Positions 37,369 to 46,134 of a stretch of DNA of 64,000 nucleotides are shown here, piece by piece. A program made the translations under genes and the position numbers. A model generated the notes under the pieces. That model did no database searches. It saw only the letters and a program-made list of their open reading frames with translations, and was not told where the DNA came from. Position 1 is the first letter of the stretch, and each line of letters starts with the position of its first letter. Source of the DNA: Limnohabitans sp. JirII-31 (GTDB lineage Bacteria; Pseudomonadota; Gammaproteobacteria; Burkholderiales; Burkholderiaceae_C); NCBI RefSeq assembly GCF_002778315.1, contig NZ_NESA01000008.1:1-64000 (forward strand), read 5' to 3'.

Positions 37369-37415
37369 GGGGCTTCGCGCCGCCCTGGCGCGAGACCTCA
37401 CGCCACAAGCCCCGT
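37369..37415 (+). terminator. Nested hairpin after the PBP1A gene
   Basis: GGGGCTT and AAGCCCC enclose an inner stem CGCGCC/GGCGCG with a 5-base loop. There is no U-tract, so it would be an atypical terminator or shared 3'-end structure for the convergent mrcA and cyaY transcripts. Confidence 0.4.
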
Positions 37416-37419
37416 CGTC

Positions 37420-37749
37420 TTAAGCCGTGAAAACGAGCGTCATGCCCGATTGGGTGGTGGCGTCTTGCGTCAAACGCTGAAAAAACTCACCTTGTCCTTT
37501 GGTGTCGGCCCATTGCTGGCCGTCAAAGCGAAAGTGATAACCCCCTGAGCGCGCGGCCAACCACACTTCGTGCAGAGGCTTTTGCAGGTTGATGATGATT
37601 TGGCTGCGGTTGGCAAAGGTCAGTGTGATCATGCCGCCGGTACGCTGGTTGTCGATGTCGGCATCGCTCTCATCGTTGATGCGGTCACACGCCAGCTCCA
37701 CCGCGCGCAGGAGTTGTTCAGCGTGGTCCAAGAATTCAAGATCGGTCAT
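37420..37749 (-). CDS. cyaY: Frataxin-like iron-sulphur assembly protein CyaY
   Basis: CyaY (109 aa) binds iron and modulates IscS during iron-sulphur cluster assembly. It has the acidic first helix ([28 protein letters not shown]), the strand [19 protein letters not shown] and the family's [20 protein letters not shown] start at 37749, matching the family N-terminus; an ATG at 37764 would overlap the start codon of the divergent lipoprotein gene. Confidence 0.94.
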   Translation of the reverse strand: MTDLEFLDHAEQLLRAVELACDRINDESDADIDNQRTGGMITLTFANRSQIIINLQKPLHEVWLAARSGGYHFRFDGQQWADTKGQGEFFQRLTQDATTQSGMTLVFTA

Positions 37750-37762
37750 TACAATTTGCGCC

Positions 37763-38023
37763 ATGGGTATTGAGCAAAAGATTCTAGTCAGGGCCAGTGC
37801 CCTTGGTGGCCGTGTGGCCGTCTATGCAAGCGCTGTGGTGTTGATGGCGGCGTGCGGTCAAAAAGGGCCGCTGCAACTGCCCAATGACCCCGAGTTTCAA
37901 CAACGCGCCACCTTGCCCGACATCGTGCGCCGCCAATTGCCTGGCGGCAATGCAACACCCAACGCCCCATCCCCCATACCTGCCGCCTCGGCACCGGTCA
38001 GCCCCGCGTCGTCGGGTCGCTGA
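37763..38023 (+). CDS. lptM: LptM-like small lipoprotein (YifL family)
   Basis: A short secreted lipoprotein (86 aa): hydrophobic signal ([15 protein letters not shown]) with lipobox MAAC and the family signature [10 protein letters not shown] straight after the lipidated Cys, then a Pro/Ala-rich unstructured tail. LptM helps LptD mature in the outer membrane. Position between cyaY and lysA is the classical one. The N-terminus before the signal is longer than usual, so a downstream GTG is possible. Confidence 0.85.
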   Translation: MGIEQKILVRASALGGRVAVYASAVVLMAACGQKGPLQLPNDPEFQQRATLPDIVRRQLPGGNATPNAPSPIPAASAPVSPASSGR

Positions 38024-38052
38024 TTTTTCTGTCCTCCTTCACGAGCTGTTCG

Positions 38053-39351
38053 ATGTCACACCCCACGCTTGCTGGTGCGCCCTTCGTGGCCACCCAACAC
38101 AACGCCCTCTACCTCGAAGGCGTGAAACTGGCCGACCTAGCTGCGCAGCACGGCACGCCTTTGTTTGTGTACTCCAAAGCCGCCATGCTGAGCGCACTGG
38201 CCGCTTACCAACGCGGCTTTGCTGGACGCAAGGCCCGCATCTGCTACGCCATGAAAGCCAATTCATCCTTGGGCGTGCTGCAAGTGTTTGCGCAAGCGGG
38301 ATGCGGCTTTGACATCGTCTCGGGCGGCGAGTTGGAACGCGTCATAGCCGCGGGTGGCGATCCGGCCAAAGTGATTTTTTCAGGCGTTGGTAAAACCCGC
38401 GCCGAAATGCGCCAAGCCTTGCAAGCAGGCATCGCCTGCTTCAACGTGGAAAGCGATGCCGAGCTGGAAGTGCTGAGCGAGGTAGCACAAGTCATGGGCC
38501 TGCGTGCTCCGGTGAGCATTCGCGTCAACCCCAATGTGGACGCCAAAACTCACCCCTACATTTCCACCGGACTCAAGGGCAACAAATTTGGCGTGGCCCA
38601 CGAGCAAGCCTTGCGCACCTACCAGCGCGCCGCGTCGCTGCCAGGTTTGCAAGTGGTGGGCATTGACTGCCACATCGGCTCGCAAATCACAGAGGCCACG
38701 CCTTACCTTGATGCGATGGACCGTGTGCTGGACCTGGTGGACGCGATCGAAGCCGCAGGCATTGCCATTGCCCACATCGACTTTGGCGGTGGCTTGGGCA
38801 TCAACTACAACGGCGACACCCCACCCGCCGCCGATGCGCTGTGGGCACAACTGCTGGCCAAGCTGGATGCACGTGGCTACGGTCAGCGCCAGCTGATGAT
38901 CGAACCCGGTCGCTCCTTGGTGGGCAATGCCGGCGTGTGCCTGACCGAGGTGCTCTACCTCAAGCCGGGCGAGCAAAAAAACTTTTGCATCGTCGACGCC
39001 GCCATGAACGACTTGCCCCGCCCCGCCATGTACGAGGCCTTCCACCAAATCGTGCCACTCGCGCCCCGCACCGGTGACAGCGTGTGCTACGACGTGGTCG
39101 GCCCGATTTGCGAGAGCGGCGACTGGCTCGGTCGCGACCGCCAGTTGGTGGTGCAAGCAGGCGATGTGTTGGCCGTGCTCTCCACCGGTGCCTATTGCAT
39201 GGCCATGGCCAGCAACTACAACACCCGTGGACGTGCCGCTGAAGTGTTGGTCGACGGCACCCAGGCCCATGTGATTCGCCGCCGCGAGTCAGCCGCTGAG
39301 CAAATGGCTCTGGAGTGCTTGGTCGGTCAGGTCAAAAACCTCACTGACTGA
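38053..39351 (+). CDS. lysA: Diaminopimelate decarboxylase LysA
   Basis: LysA (432 aa) makes lysine from meso-diaminopimelate. This fold-type III PLP enzyme has the PLP lysine in CYAMKANSS, GVGKTRAEM, HIGSQITEATPYLDA, the glycine loop FGGGLGINY, EPGRSLVGNAG and the active-site CESGDWLG near the C-terminus. It follows the lptM-like gene by 29 bp and is probably in the same transcript. Confidence 0.96.
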   Translation: MSHPTLAGAPFVATQHNALYLEGVKLADLAAQHGTPLFVYSKAAMLSALAAYQRGFAGRKARICYAMKANSSLGVLQVFAQAGCGFDIVSGGELERVIAAGGDPAKVIFSGVGKTRAEMRQALQAGIACFNVESDAELEVLSEVAQVMGLRAPVSIRVNPNVDAKTHPYISTGLKGNKFGVAHEQALRTYQRAASLPGLQVVGIDCHIGSQITEATPYLDAMDRVLDLVDAIEAAGIAIAHIDFGGGLGINYNGDTPPAADALWAQLLAKLDARGYGQRQLMIEPGRSLVGNAGVCLTEVLYLKPGEQKNFCIVDAAMNDLPRPAMYEAFHQIVPLAPRTGDSVCYDVVGPICESGDWLGRDRQLVVQAGDVLAVLSTGAYCMAMASNYNTRGRAAEVLVDGTQAHVIRRRESAAEQMALECLVGQVKNLTD

Positions 39352-39395
39352 ATGCGTTTGTGGATTGTTTGGCGTCGCCAAGCGAACCGCGTCGC

Positions 39396-39692
39396 TCAAT
39401 CTCGTTGGAGCCTTTGCTTGATGGAAGTGGGGTTCTGGCGACAGTCGAGTACGCGCCAAACTTGAACCTCCGCTACACCGACACGGTAGTAGATCGCGTA
39501 GGGAAACCGTTTAGAGAGCGTGCGGTGGTAGCCAAACACCTTCTGGTGAACGCTTGCGTACAACAGCAACGAATCAATGTCTGAGAACAGCGCGTCAAGA
39601 AAATAGTCACCAAGCCCCGTTTGCTGGCTTTCATAAAAGCGGGAACCTGCGCGAAGATCGTCAATTGCGAGGGAAAGTAGGCGAATTTTCAC
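39396..39692 (-). CDS. ParE/RelE-family toxin
   Basis: A small basic protein (98 aa) with the RelE/ParE fold pattern: LAIDDLRAGSRFYE helix, LGDYFLDALFSDIDSL helix, RTLSKRFPYAIYYRV and VQVWRVLDCRQNP. The conserved R-x3-FPY-x-IYY and final VLDCRxNP are typical. It overlaps its antitoxin gene by 4 bp. ParE members poison gyrase and RelE members cut mRNA; which applies here is not clear. Confidence 0.85.
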   Translation of the reverse strand: MKIRLLSLAIDDLRAGSRFYESQQTGLGDYFLDALFSDIDSLLLYASVHQKVFGYHRTLSKRFPYAIYYRVGVAEVQVWRVLDCRQNPTSIKQRLQRD

Positions 39693-39910
39693 GCTTGTTT
39701 ACGAGCACGCAGATGATCTTTGGCTTGGTCCCAGTCAACCATAGTCGCCACACCCGCAGCCAGTTCCTGTTCGGCGTCCTTCAAGGCCTGCTCATGCCAT
39801 GCGGGGGATTCAAAATCACCTTCCGAACTCACGCAGAGGGAGTCCCAAAGCGCCTCCATCAGCTTGAGCTTTTCTGATGCAGGCATCGCTGCAATATCAA
39901 TGGTCGTCAT
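39689..39910 (-). CDS. Addiction-module antitoxin (TIGR02574 type)
   Basis: A 73-residue acidic helical protein opening MTTIDIAAMPASEKLKLMEA and LWDSL, then SPAWHEQALKDAEQELAAG, the usual sequence of short antitoxins paired with ParE/RelE toxins. It precedes the toxin gene with a 4-bp overlap, as typical for such operons. It has no DNA-binding domain that I can recognise. Confidence 0.85.
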   Translation of the reverse strand: MTTIDIAAMPASEKLKLMEALWDSLCVSSEGDFESPAWHEQALKDAEQELAAGVATMVDWDQAKDHLRARKQA

Positions 39911-40024
39911 AAATTCCTCGCTCTTGCAAACAGTAGGCTTATGGATACTAGCAAAAATAGCCGCTCACAGCCTGAGGTGTGACGCATCTCGTGACTGCGC
40001 CCGAGCTTGGTTGACTTCAAATCT

Positions 40025-40633
40025 TTAAGTGGTGCGCTTGAATCTGCGCACCAAGCGCCAGCCCAACAATCCAGCTAGCACGCCGCCATACACCCACACC
40101 TCGGCAAAGTTGTGCTTGCCCGCGCGCATCCAGTAAAAGTGCAACACCGCCAAGCCAGCCACCAGGTACACCGCCTTGTGCAAGCTTTGCCAACGCTTCG
40201 CGCCTAAACGGCGAATGGCCGCATTGAACGACGTGGCAGCCAACGGCGTGAGCAACACAAAGGCTGAAAAGCCCACCCAGATGAATGGGCGCTTGGCAAT
40301 GTCGTGGGCGATGTCGCCCCACTCAAAGCCCATGTCGAGCCAGCTGTAACACAGCAAGTGCAGCACCCCGTAGCCATACACCGTGAGCCCCAGCATGCGG
40401 CGAAAACGCGCCAGCTCGGGCCACCCCAAGCTCACACGCAAGGGGGTCACGGCGAGTGCCAGGCACAAAGCACGCAAGGTCCAGTCGCCCGTGGCGCGGA
40501 TGAGGTATTCAGCGGGGTTGGCCCCCAGTGCATCGTTGAACGCACCCCACAGCAGCCACGCAAAGGGCAGCAACACCAAGGCACACAGCACAGGCTTGGC
40601 GGCCGGATGGCGCAAGACAGCGCGCAATGTCAC
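40025..40633 (-). CDS. msrQ: Haem-binding membrane subunit MsrQ of the periplasmic MsrPQ system
   Basis: MsrQ (202 aa) is a six-helix b-type cytochrome that passes quinol electrons to MsrP for repair of oxidised methionines in the periplasm. Family motifs are NPAEYLIRATGDWTLRALCL, RRMLGLTVYGYGVLHLLCY (haem His) and RWQSLHKAVYLVAGLAVLHF (His ligands). The reading frame is open far upstream into msrP; I use GTG 40633, 14 bp after the msrP stop, which gives the normal length. Confidence 0.92.
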   Translation of the reverse strand: MTLRAVLRHPAAKPVLCALVLLPFAWLLWGAFNDALGANPAEYLIRATGDWTLRALCLALAVTPLRVSLGWPELARFRRMLGLTVYGYGVLHLLCYSWLDMGFEWGDIAHDIAKRPFIWVGFSAFVLLTPLAATSFNAAIRRLGAKRWQSLHKAVYLVAGLAVLHFYWMRAGKHNFAEVWVYGGVLAGLLGWRLVRRFKRTT

Positions 40634-40647
40634 AGCGAGCGTCGTGT

Positions 40648-41661
40648 TTAGAAAAACTTGCTCAGGTCCATGCCCTTGTAGAGCTGGCCCACTTGCGCTT
40701 CGTAACCATTGAACATCAAGGTTTTGCGCTTCTTGGCGAACAAGCCGTCTTCGCCAATGCGTCGCTCGGTGGCTTGGCTCCAGCGTGGGTGGTCCACATT
40801 CGGATTGACGTTGGAATAAAACCCGTACTCCTGAGGCGCTGAGCGACCCCACGAGTTGGTGGGTTGCTTGTCCACAAAACGAATCTTGACCAAGCTCTTG
40901 GCGCTCTTGAAACCATATTTCCAAGGCACCACCAAGCGCACGGGCGCGCCACTTTGGTTGGGCAGCACTTCGCCGTACATGCCAAAACTCAGCAGGGTCA
41001 ACGGGTGCATGGCTTCGTCCAGACGCAAGCCTTCAACATACGGCCAATCGAGCACGCGCGAACCCACACCCGGCATGGTTTTGGGATCGGCCAGTGTGAT
41101 GAACTCGACATACTTGGCGCTGCCCAAGGGTTCCACGCGTTTGATCAACTCGGACAAGGAGTACCCCACCCAAGGGATGACCATCGACCAGCCTTCCACA
41201 CAACGCAGGCGATAAATGCGCTCTTCCATGGGGCTGAGTTTGAGCAAGTCGTCCAGATCGATGGGGCCGGGCTTTTTGACCAAACCTTCGATTTCGACAC
41301 GCCAGGGCTGCGTCTTGAGGGTGTGGGCGTATTTAGCGGGATCGGCTTTGTCGGTGCCGAACTCGTAGTAATTGTTGTAACTGCTGGCGTCGGCGTAAGG
41401 CGTGACCTTCTCCATCGTATTGGCACCGGCTTGGCGACTCACAGCGCCCACCAGAGGGCTGAGCTTGCCGGGCTTGGCGACAGCGGATTGGGCCCAGGCC
41501 TCACGACCCGCCCACGCAGCCAGTGCAACACCACCCGCACCCGCAGCGAGTTGCTTCAACCAGTCACGCCGCTGCATGTACGCCGTGTGTGACGTGATCT
41601 CGCTGCTGTGGGGGTGAATAAATCCTGAATCACTGTGGGCTGAAAAGAGGTGGCGCGACAC
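40648..41661 (-). CDS. msrP: Periplasmic methionine sulphoxide reductase catalytic subunit MsrP
   Basis: MsrP (337 aa) is a molybdopterin enzyme exported by Tat. The twin-arginine signal is [17 protein letters not shown], after an N-terminal HPHSSEIT stretch common in relatives. The molybdenum Cys is in [18 protein letters not shown], and [15 protein letters not shown] and [18 protein letters not shown] are conserved. I take the GTG 41661 because a perfect AGGAG lies 7 bases upstream and it keeps the HPHSSEIT part; an ATG at 41577 would begin at the twin arginines. Confidence 0.94.
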   Translation of the reverse strand: MSRHLFSAHSDSGFIHPHSSEITSHTAYMQRRDWLKQLAAGAGGVALAAWAGREAWAQSAVAKPGKLSPLVGAVSRQAGANTMEKVTPYADASSYNNYYEFGTDKADPAKYAHTLKTQPWRVEIEGLVKKPGPIDLDDLLKLSPMEERIYRLRCVEGWSMVIPWVGYSLSELIKRVEPLGSAKYVEFITLADPKTMPGVGSRVLDWPYVEGLRLDEAMHPLTLLSFGMYGEVLPNQSGAPVRLVVPWKYGFKSAKSLVKIRFVDKQPTNSWGRSAPQEYGFYSNVNPNVDHPRWSQATERRIGEDGLFAKKRKTLMFNGYEAQVGQLYKGMDLSKFF

Positions 41662-41770
41662 GGTATCTCCTGGTGAGTAATGGGTGACATTGTGCGGTGG
41701 TTGATGCCGACGTGCAAAACCAGACCTCAAAGGCCAAGCCTGTGCCAAGGAGGTTAGTGCAAATTCGAGG

Positions 41771-41803
41771 CCAAAAAAAAGCTGGCACTGAGCCAGCTTT
41801 TCG
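41771..41803 (-). terminator. Intrinsic terminator of the cytochrome c4 gene
   Basis: On the minus strand AAAAGCTGGCT and AGCCAGCTTTT (with one central adjustment) form a strong stem around CAGTGCC-like loop bases, followed by a run of eight T. It lies 17 bp after the cytochrome stop. Confidence 0.85.
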
Positions 41804-41819
41804 AACGCGAGGCGTCAGA

Positions 41820-42446
41820 TCAACGCAGACCAGCCATGTAGTCGGCCACAGCCTTGATTTCACGGTCGTTGAGCTTGGCGGCCACTTGGGCCATTTGCAC
41901 GCTGTTTTTGCGCACGCCGTCACGGAAAGCCGTCAACTGCGCGGCGGTGTATTCGGCGTGCTGGCCCGACAGGCGGGGGTACTGCGAAGGAATGCCTGCG
42001 CCATTGGGCGTGTGACAACCGGCGCAAGCGGCAATTTGACGGTCGGCAATGCCGCCGCGGTAAATGCGCTCACCCAAGGTGACCAACTCTTTGTCTTTGG
42101 CGAAGCCAGTTTTGGCTTTCTTGGAGCCTACCCAAGCCGCGATGTTTTTCATGTCATCGTCGCTCAGCGTGGCGGCCATGCCGCTCATCACCGCATTGGC
42201 ACGCTTGCCCGATTTGAACTCTTGCAATTGCTTGACGATGTAGTCAGGGTGCTGCTGGGCCAACTTGGGGTTGACCGGGGTGCCCGAATTGCCATCGGCA
42301 CCGTGGCAAGCCGCGCACACAGCGGTGAAGCTGGCTTCGCCTTTGGCCAAGTCAGGCTTGGCAGCTTTAGCGGGTTCGTTGGCGTGTGCAGACACAACAG
42401 GAGCCACCAAGGCGGCAGCGATCAGCAAAGAGGCAAACAATTTCAT
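41820..42446 (-). CDS. Dihaem cytochrome c4
   Basis: A periplasmic cytochrome (208 aa) with signal peptide MKLFASLLIAAALVAPVVSA and two c-type haem sites, CAACH near residue 45 and CAGCH near 145, each half ending in a methionine-ligand region (ANAVMSGMAATLSDDD; KNSVQMAQVAAKL). This two-domain c4 carries electrons from the bc1 complex to terminal oxidases. I start at ATG 42446. It is divergent from engB, the usual neighbour of a c4 gene in betaproteobacteria. Confidence 0.92.
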   Translation of the reverse strand: MKLFASLLIAAALVAPVVSAHANEPAKAAKPDLAKGEASFTAVCAACHGADGNSGTPVNPKLAQQHPDYIVKQLQEFKSGKRANAVMSGMAATLSDDDMKNIAAWVGSKKAKTGFAKDKELVTLGERIYRGGIADRQIAACAGCHTPNGAGIPSQYPRLSGQHAEYTAAQLTAFRDGVRKNSVQMAQVAAKLNDREIKAVADYMAGLR

Positions 42447-42498
42447 AGAGGTGCTTTGGTTAATGACGCGCAAAGACGCTGAAAAACTCGGCAGATTC

Positions 42499-42504
42499 TA
42501 CAAT
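42499..42504 (+). promoter_or_regulatory. -10 element of engB
   Basis: TACAAT lies only 5 bases before the engB ATG (42510), so initiation would fall on or next to the start codon and the message may be leaderless. No clear -35 box is seen, and no Shine-Dalgarno sequence fits. Confidence 0.4.
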
Positions 42505-42509
42505 GCTGT

Positions 42510-43241
42510 ATGAATCAGCCAGACACACAAGCCACACCCTCCCCTGCCGACACCCCGGAGGAACCCGCGCTCACGGTCTCGGTTGCGCCTTCGCCCGCAT
42601 CGTCCCCCCTGAGTCCAGCCGAACAAGCCAAGCACGCCATGGGCTGGTTGCACACCGCCCGGTTCTTGACCACCGCCGCTCAGCTGCACCACTTGCCCGC
42701 CTACGAATTGCCTGAAATCGCCTTTGTGGGGCGCTCCAACGCCGGCAAGTCGACCTGTATCAACGTGCTGACGCAGCAAAAACGCTTGGCCTATGCCTCC
42801 AAAACGCCTGGCCGCACCCAGCACATCAACTTGTTTGCGTTGGGTCGTCAAGGCCAGACCGATGCGGTGCTGGCCGACTTGCCGGGTTATGGCTACGCCG
42901 CCGTGCCCAAGCAGGACAAGATTCGCTGGCAACAAGTGATGGCCAACTATTTGTTGACCCGCGAGAACCTGCGTGCCGTGGTGCTGCTGTGCGACCCACG
43001 CCATGGCTTGACCGAGTTGGATGACATCTTGCTGGACGTGATTCGTCCCCGTGTCGAAGAGGGCCTGAAGTTCTTGGTGCTGCTGACCAAGGCCGACAAG
43101 CTCAACCGCACCGAGGGTGCCAAAGCGCTGTCCATTGCCAAGCTGCAAGCCGGTGGCGGTCAGGTCAAACTGTTTTCCGCCCTCAAAAAACAGGGGGTCG
43201 ACGAGGTGGCCACCCTGCTCTACGACTGGATGCATCCGTGA
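42510..43241 (+). CDS. engB: Ribosome biogenesis GTPase EngB (YihA/YsxC)
   Basis: EngB (243 aa) is an essential GTPase for 50S assembly. G1 is GRSNAGKST, G2/G3 GRTQHINLF and DLPGYGYA, G4 LTKADKLNR, and the switch SALKKQGVDE provides G5. The first 45 residues are Pro/Ala-rich and disordered, longer than in E. coli but usual in this bacterial family. The 3' end overlaps the hydrolase gene by 4 bp. Confidence 0.95.
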   Translation: MNQPDTQATPSPADTPEEPALTVSVAPSPASSPLSPAEQAKHAMGWLHTARFLTTAAQLHHLPAYELPEIAFVGRSNAGKSTCINVLTQQKRLAYASKTPGRTQHINLFALGRQGQTDAVLADLPGYGYAAVPKQDKIRWQQVMANYLLTRENLRAVVLLCDPRHGLTELDDILLDVIRPRVEEGLKFLVLLTKADKLNRTEGAKALSIAKLQAGGGQVKLFSALKKQGVDEVATLLYDWMHP

Positions 43242-44215
43242 TTCAAACACTCACCCACACCCTGCCGCACGGCATGACCTTGAGTTGCCGGGTCAGCGGT
43301 GAGCCAGGGCGACCGGTGCTGATGTTTTTGCACGGATTTCCTGAAGCGGCCTTTGTATGGGACGCTCTGTTGACCCACTTTGCGCAACCCGAGCACGGTG
43401 GCTACCGTTGTGTGGCGCCCAACCTGCGCGGCTACGAACACTCCAGCGCCCCGGCTGAAGTGAGCGACTACCGCGCCAAACACTTGGTGCAAGACGTGCA
43501 GGCCTTGGCCGCCATCGAAAGCCCCGAAGCACCTTTGGCCGGCTTGGTGGCGCATGACTGGGGCGGTGCAATCGCATGGAACTTCGCCAACCAGCATCCA
43601 ACCCAGCTGCGGCGTTTGGTCATCCTCAACGCACCACACCCCGGCACCTTGTTGCGCGAGTTGCAAAACAACCCGGCCCAACAAGCCGCCAGTGCGTACA
43701 TGAATTTTTTGATTCGCCCCGACGCCCAGGCACTGCTGGCCGAAGACGACTACCGTCGCCTGTGGGAGTTTTTCACCAGCATGGGCGCAGCTGATGGCAA
43801 GCACGCGTGGTTGACCGAGGCGATGAAAGCCCAATACCGCGCCATTTGGGACCGGGGTTTGAACGGTGCGCTGAACTACTACCGCGCATCGCCCATGCGG
43901 CCACCACGCTTGGGCGACCCGGCGGTATCGGCCTTGCACCTGCCACACGATATGCTGATGGTGAAGGTGCCCACTTGCGTGATCTGGGGCATGCAAGACA
44001 GTGCCTTGCTGCCCGGCTTGATCGACGGTTTAGGCGACTACGTGCCCAAGCTGACCTTGCACCGCATCAAAAACGCCACGCATTGGCTGCTGCACGAACA
44101 ACCCGAACGGGTGACGCAACTGGTGGCTGACTTTTTGGCTGAAGACAAAGCCGGTCGCACCGTGGGTGAACGCACGCAGCGCATCAGCGCGCGCACGCAC
44201 GACAAGCATCAATAG
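43238..44215 (+). CDS. Alpha/beta hydrolase (epoxide hydrolase-like)
   Basis: The protein (325 aa) has HGFPEAAFVWDALL with the oxyanion HGFP, the nucleophile elbow VAHDWGGAIAWNFA (Asp nucleophile, as in epoxide hydrolases and haloalkane dehalogenases) and a catalytic His in KNATHWLLHEQPERV. A helical cap lies at about residues 140-220. It overlaps the engB stop and ends 7 bp inside the convergent acyltransferase gene. The true substrate is unknown. Confidence 0.85.
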   Translation: MIQTLTHTLPHGMTLSCRVSGEPGRPVLMFLHGFPEAAFVWDALLTHFAQPEHGGYRCVAPNLRGYEHSSAPAEVSDYRAKHLVQDVQALAAIESPEAPLAGLVAHDWGGAIAWNFANQHPTQLRRLVILNAPHPGTLLRELQNNPAQQAASAYMNFLIRPDAQALLAEDDYRRLWEFFTSMGAADGKHAWLTEAMKAQYRAIWDRGLNGALNYYRASPMRPPRLGDPAVSALHLPHDMLMVKVPTCVIWGMQDSALLPGLIDGLGDYVPKLTLHRIKNATHWLLHEQPERVTQLVADFLAEDKAGRTVGERTQRISARTHDKHQ

Positions 44216-45075
44216 CGCTCAGGCGCGCCGGGCGGGCGTGTTTTGAAACGTTTGTGCACCCAGAAGTATTGGGCGGGCATGGTGTCGATGAAGCCTTGCA
44301 AACGCAGGTTCATGGTGGCGGTGTCAACAGACACATCGTCGGTGGGAAAGTCAGGCCATGCCGGGTGTACCGTCACCTCATACCCCATCGGGGTCATGCG
44401 CGTGGTCACCGGCACCACACGGGCACGACCCAGTTTGGCAAAACGTGACAACGAGGGCACCGTGGCCGCCGGCTCACCATAGAACGGCACAAAGATGGAC
44501 TCGCTCGGGCCAAAGTTCATGTCGGGCAACAGGTAAAGCAATTGGTGTTGCCGCAGCGCGCTGACGATGGGCTTGACGCCGTCTTCGCGACGGAACAAGC
44601 GCACATGACCAAAGCGCTGACGCCCTTGCGCCACCCAGGCGTCCACCGTGGCGTTGGACTGCGGCGTGAAGATGGTGGTGAAGTGCAGGGGCAAACTCAA
44701 GGTCAACGCGGTCCACCCCACATCCAGCCCCACAAAGTGCGGTGCGAACAACACGGTGGGTTGTGCCTGCGACAAACTGGCCACATCGCCCATGAGCTGC
44801 ACACGCGACTGAATGCAAGCTGGCGAGCGATGCCACAACCAACTGCGGTCCAACCAAGCCTGCGCAAAGTGCACAAAGCTCTGCCGCGCCAAAGCCGCAC
44901 GCGCCTGCAGACTCAGCGCAGGAAAGCAAATGCGCAAGTTGGTGAGCACCACATGCCGTCGATCAGCCACCACGGCATACAGCAACAAGCCCAAAGCAGC
45001 CCCCAAAGCGCGAAGGACGGGCAAAGGCAAATAGCCCACACCACGCAGCAGCCAGAGTCCCAGTGCAGAGAACAC
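44209..45075 (-). CDS. Lysophospholipid/lipid A acyltransferase (LpxL/HtrB family), copy 2
   Basis: A 288-residue inner-membrane acyltransferase with an N-terminal hydrophobic segment (FSALGLWLLRGVGYLPLPVL), the catalytic HX4D motif in FAPHFVGLDVGW and NFGPSESIFVPFYGEPAATV downstream. It adds secondary acyl chains to lipid A. It follows a second family member by 3 bp; the two probably act in succession like LpxL and LpxM. Confidence 0.9.
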   Translation of the reverse strand: MFSALGLWLLRGVGYLPLPVLRALGAALGLLLYAVVADRRHVVLTNLRICFPALSLQARAALARQSFVHFAQAWLDRSWLWHRSPACIQSRVQLMGDVASLSQAQPTVLFAPHFVGLDVGWTALTLSLPLHFTTIFTPQSNATVDAWVAQGRQRFGHVRLFRREDGVKPIVSALRQHQLLYLLPDMNFGPSESIFVPFYGEPAATVPSLSRFAKLGRARVVPVTTRMTPMGYEVTVHPAWPDFPTDDVSVDTATMNLRLQGFIDTMPAQYFWVHKRFKTRPPGAPERY

Positions 45076-45078
45076 GAC

Positions 45079-45945
45079 TTAGCCCTCCGCCCGCGGTTGC
45101 TTGTCACGGGCATAGCCCCACAAGTACTGACCAGGGGCCGCACGTACCAACATCTCCACACCTCGGTTCACCGCAGCGGCAGCCAGCTCAGGAGGGCAGG
45201 TGGGGTCTTTCAATTCGGGCGCATTCAAAGGCCGCATGTGCATGCAAAAGCCCTGTCCCGGTGCCAAACGCTCGCACCAAGTCAAGACCACCGTCGCACC
45301 GGTTTGTTGAGCCAACTTGGACAACAAAGTCATGGTGTACACCTCACGGCCAAAAAACGGTGCCCACACACCTTGCCCTGAGGGAGGCACTTGGTCGGGC
45401 AAGATGGCGGTGTAGCCCCCGGCACGCAAGGTGCGAATCAAGGTGCGCACACCGGCCAACGATGTGGGCGCAGACGCCAGATAGGGGCGTGTGCGCGCTT
45501 GTGCCACCAAAGGCTCCAGCCACGCCTTGCGCGCTGGCCGATACAACGCGACCAAAGGTCCAAAGCGAGGGCCAAACCTCTCAGCAATGGCTTGCGCACC
45601 GATTTCCCAACACCCTAGGTGAGGCGACATCACAATGGCACCCTTGCCTGCTTGCAAGGCCGCTTCAAAGTGTTCGGCACCGTCCCAACGCACCACATTG
45701 CCCAAGGGCTGTGAGGTCGAACGCATCCACACCCACGGCAATTCGGCCAACATGGTGCCGATGGCGGCAATGGCGGGGCGTGCTGCGCTCCACGGCACAC
45801 CCGCCGCTTGCACGTTGGCTTTGAAATGCCGGCGGTAACTCGGTGAAGACCACCACACCACCCAACCCAGCAACGCACCCACACGCTGCATCCATGACAG
45901 CGGGACACGCGATAACCAAAGGAACAGACGGGTGACAGGGGCCAT
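45079..45945 (-). CDS. Lysophospholipid/lipid A acyltransferase (LpxL/HtrB family), copy 1
   Basis: A 288-residue paralogue of the next gene. The catalytic motif is HX4E in MSPHLGCWEIGAQ, with LYRPARKAWLEPLV, LPDQVPPSGQGVWAPFFGRE and the Leu-rich N-terminal anchor. A Glu in HX4(D/E) occurs in part of the family. Divergent from metK with about 190 bp between, an arrangement common in Comamonadaceae. LpxL as first acyltransferase is an inference from order. Confidence 0.9.
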   Translation of the reverse strand: MAPVTRLFLWLSRVPLSWMQRVGALLGWVVWWSSPSYRRHFKANVQAAGVPWSAARPAIAAIGTMLAELPWVWMRSTSQPLGNVVRWDGAEHFEAALQAGKGAIVMSPHLGCWEIGAQAIAERFGPRFGPLVALYRPARKAWLEPLVAQARTRPYLASAPTSLAGVRTLIRTLRAGGYTAILPDQVPPSGQGVWAPFFGREVYTMTLLSKLAQQTGATVVLTWCERLAPGQGFCMHMRPLNAPELKDPTCPPELAAAAVNRGVEMLVRAAPGQYLWGYARDKQPRAEG

Positions 45946-45950
45946 GAGGC

Positions 45951-45980
45951 TGATTGAAACGATAAAAGTTGAAATAGAAT
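45951..45980 (+). promoter_or_regulatory. Possible metK promoter
   Basis: A TAGAAT -10 box (45975-45980) with TTGAAA (45954-45959) 15 bases upstream or TGATTG at 18. Start would be near 45987, leaving a leader of about 148 bases before metK. The boxes are acceptable, not strong. Confidence 0.4.
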
Positions 45981-46020
45981 ATCGATTGTCGCTGAGTTAA
46001 CAGAGCAACTTGCAGAGCGA

Positions 46021-46134
46021 CAACCCCACCTTGGTGGGTCCCGGTTTGGTCAACACCGAACCATCTGCTAAAGCGTTCGCCGGGCTCCTTCGGGGTTGGC
46101 AACGCCAACTTATCAACCGAATGGAGCTTTTTTC
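46021..46134 (+). promoter_or_regulatory. Structured metK leader with competing hairpins and an anti-Shine-Dalgarno
   Basis: Elements in order: a short CCCAC/GTGGG hairpin (46025-46038); an 8-bp stem 46043-46050/46055-46062 with one G-U pair; then GCGTT(46073-46077)-AACGC(46101-46105) extended by GCC(46079-46081)-GGC(46098-46100). That loop exposes GCTCC (46084-46088), complementary to the metK ribosome site GGAGC (46123-46127). A mutually exclusive 6-bp stem, GTTGGC(46095-46100)/GCCAAC(46104-46109), breaks the first. Two exclusive folds plus a masked ribosome site suggest a riboswitch-like leader, plausibly sensing S-adenosylmethionine. The arrangement recalls the SAM/SAH class near metK in Rhodobacterales, but I cannot match its consensus. 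Confidence 0.5.
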
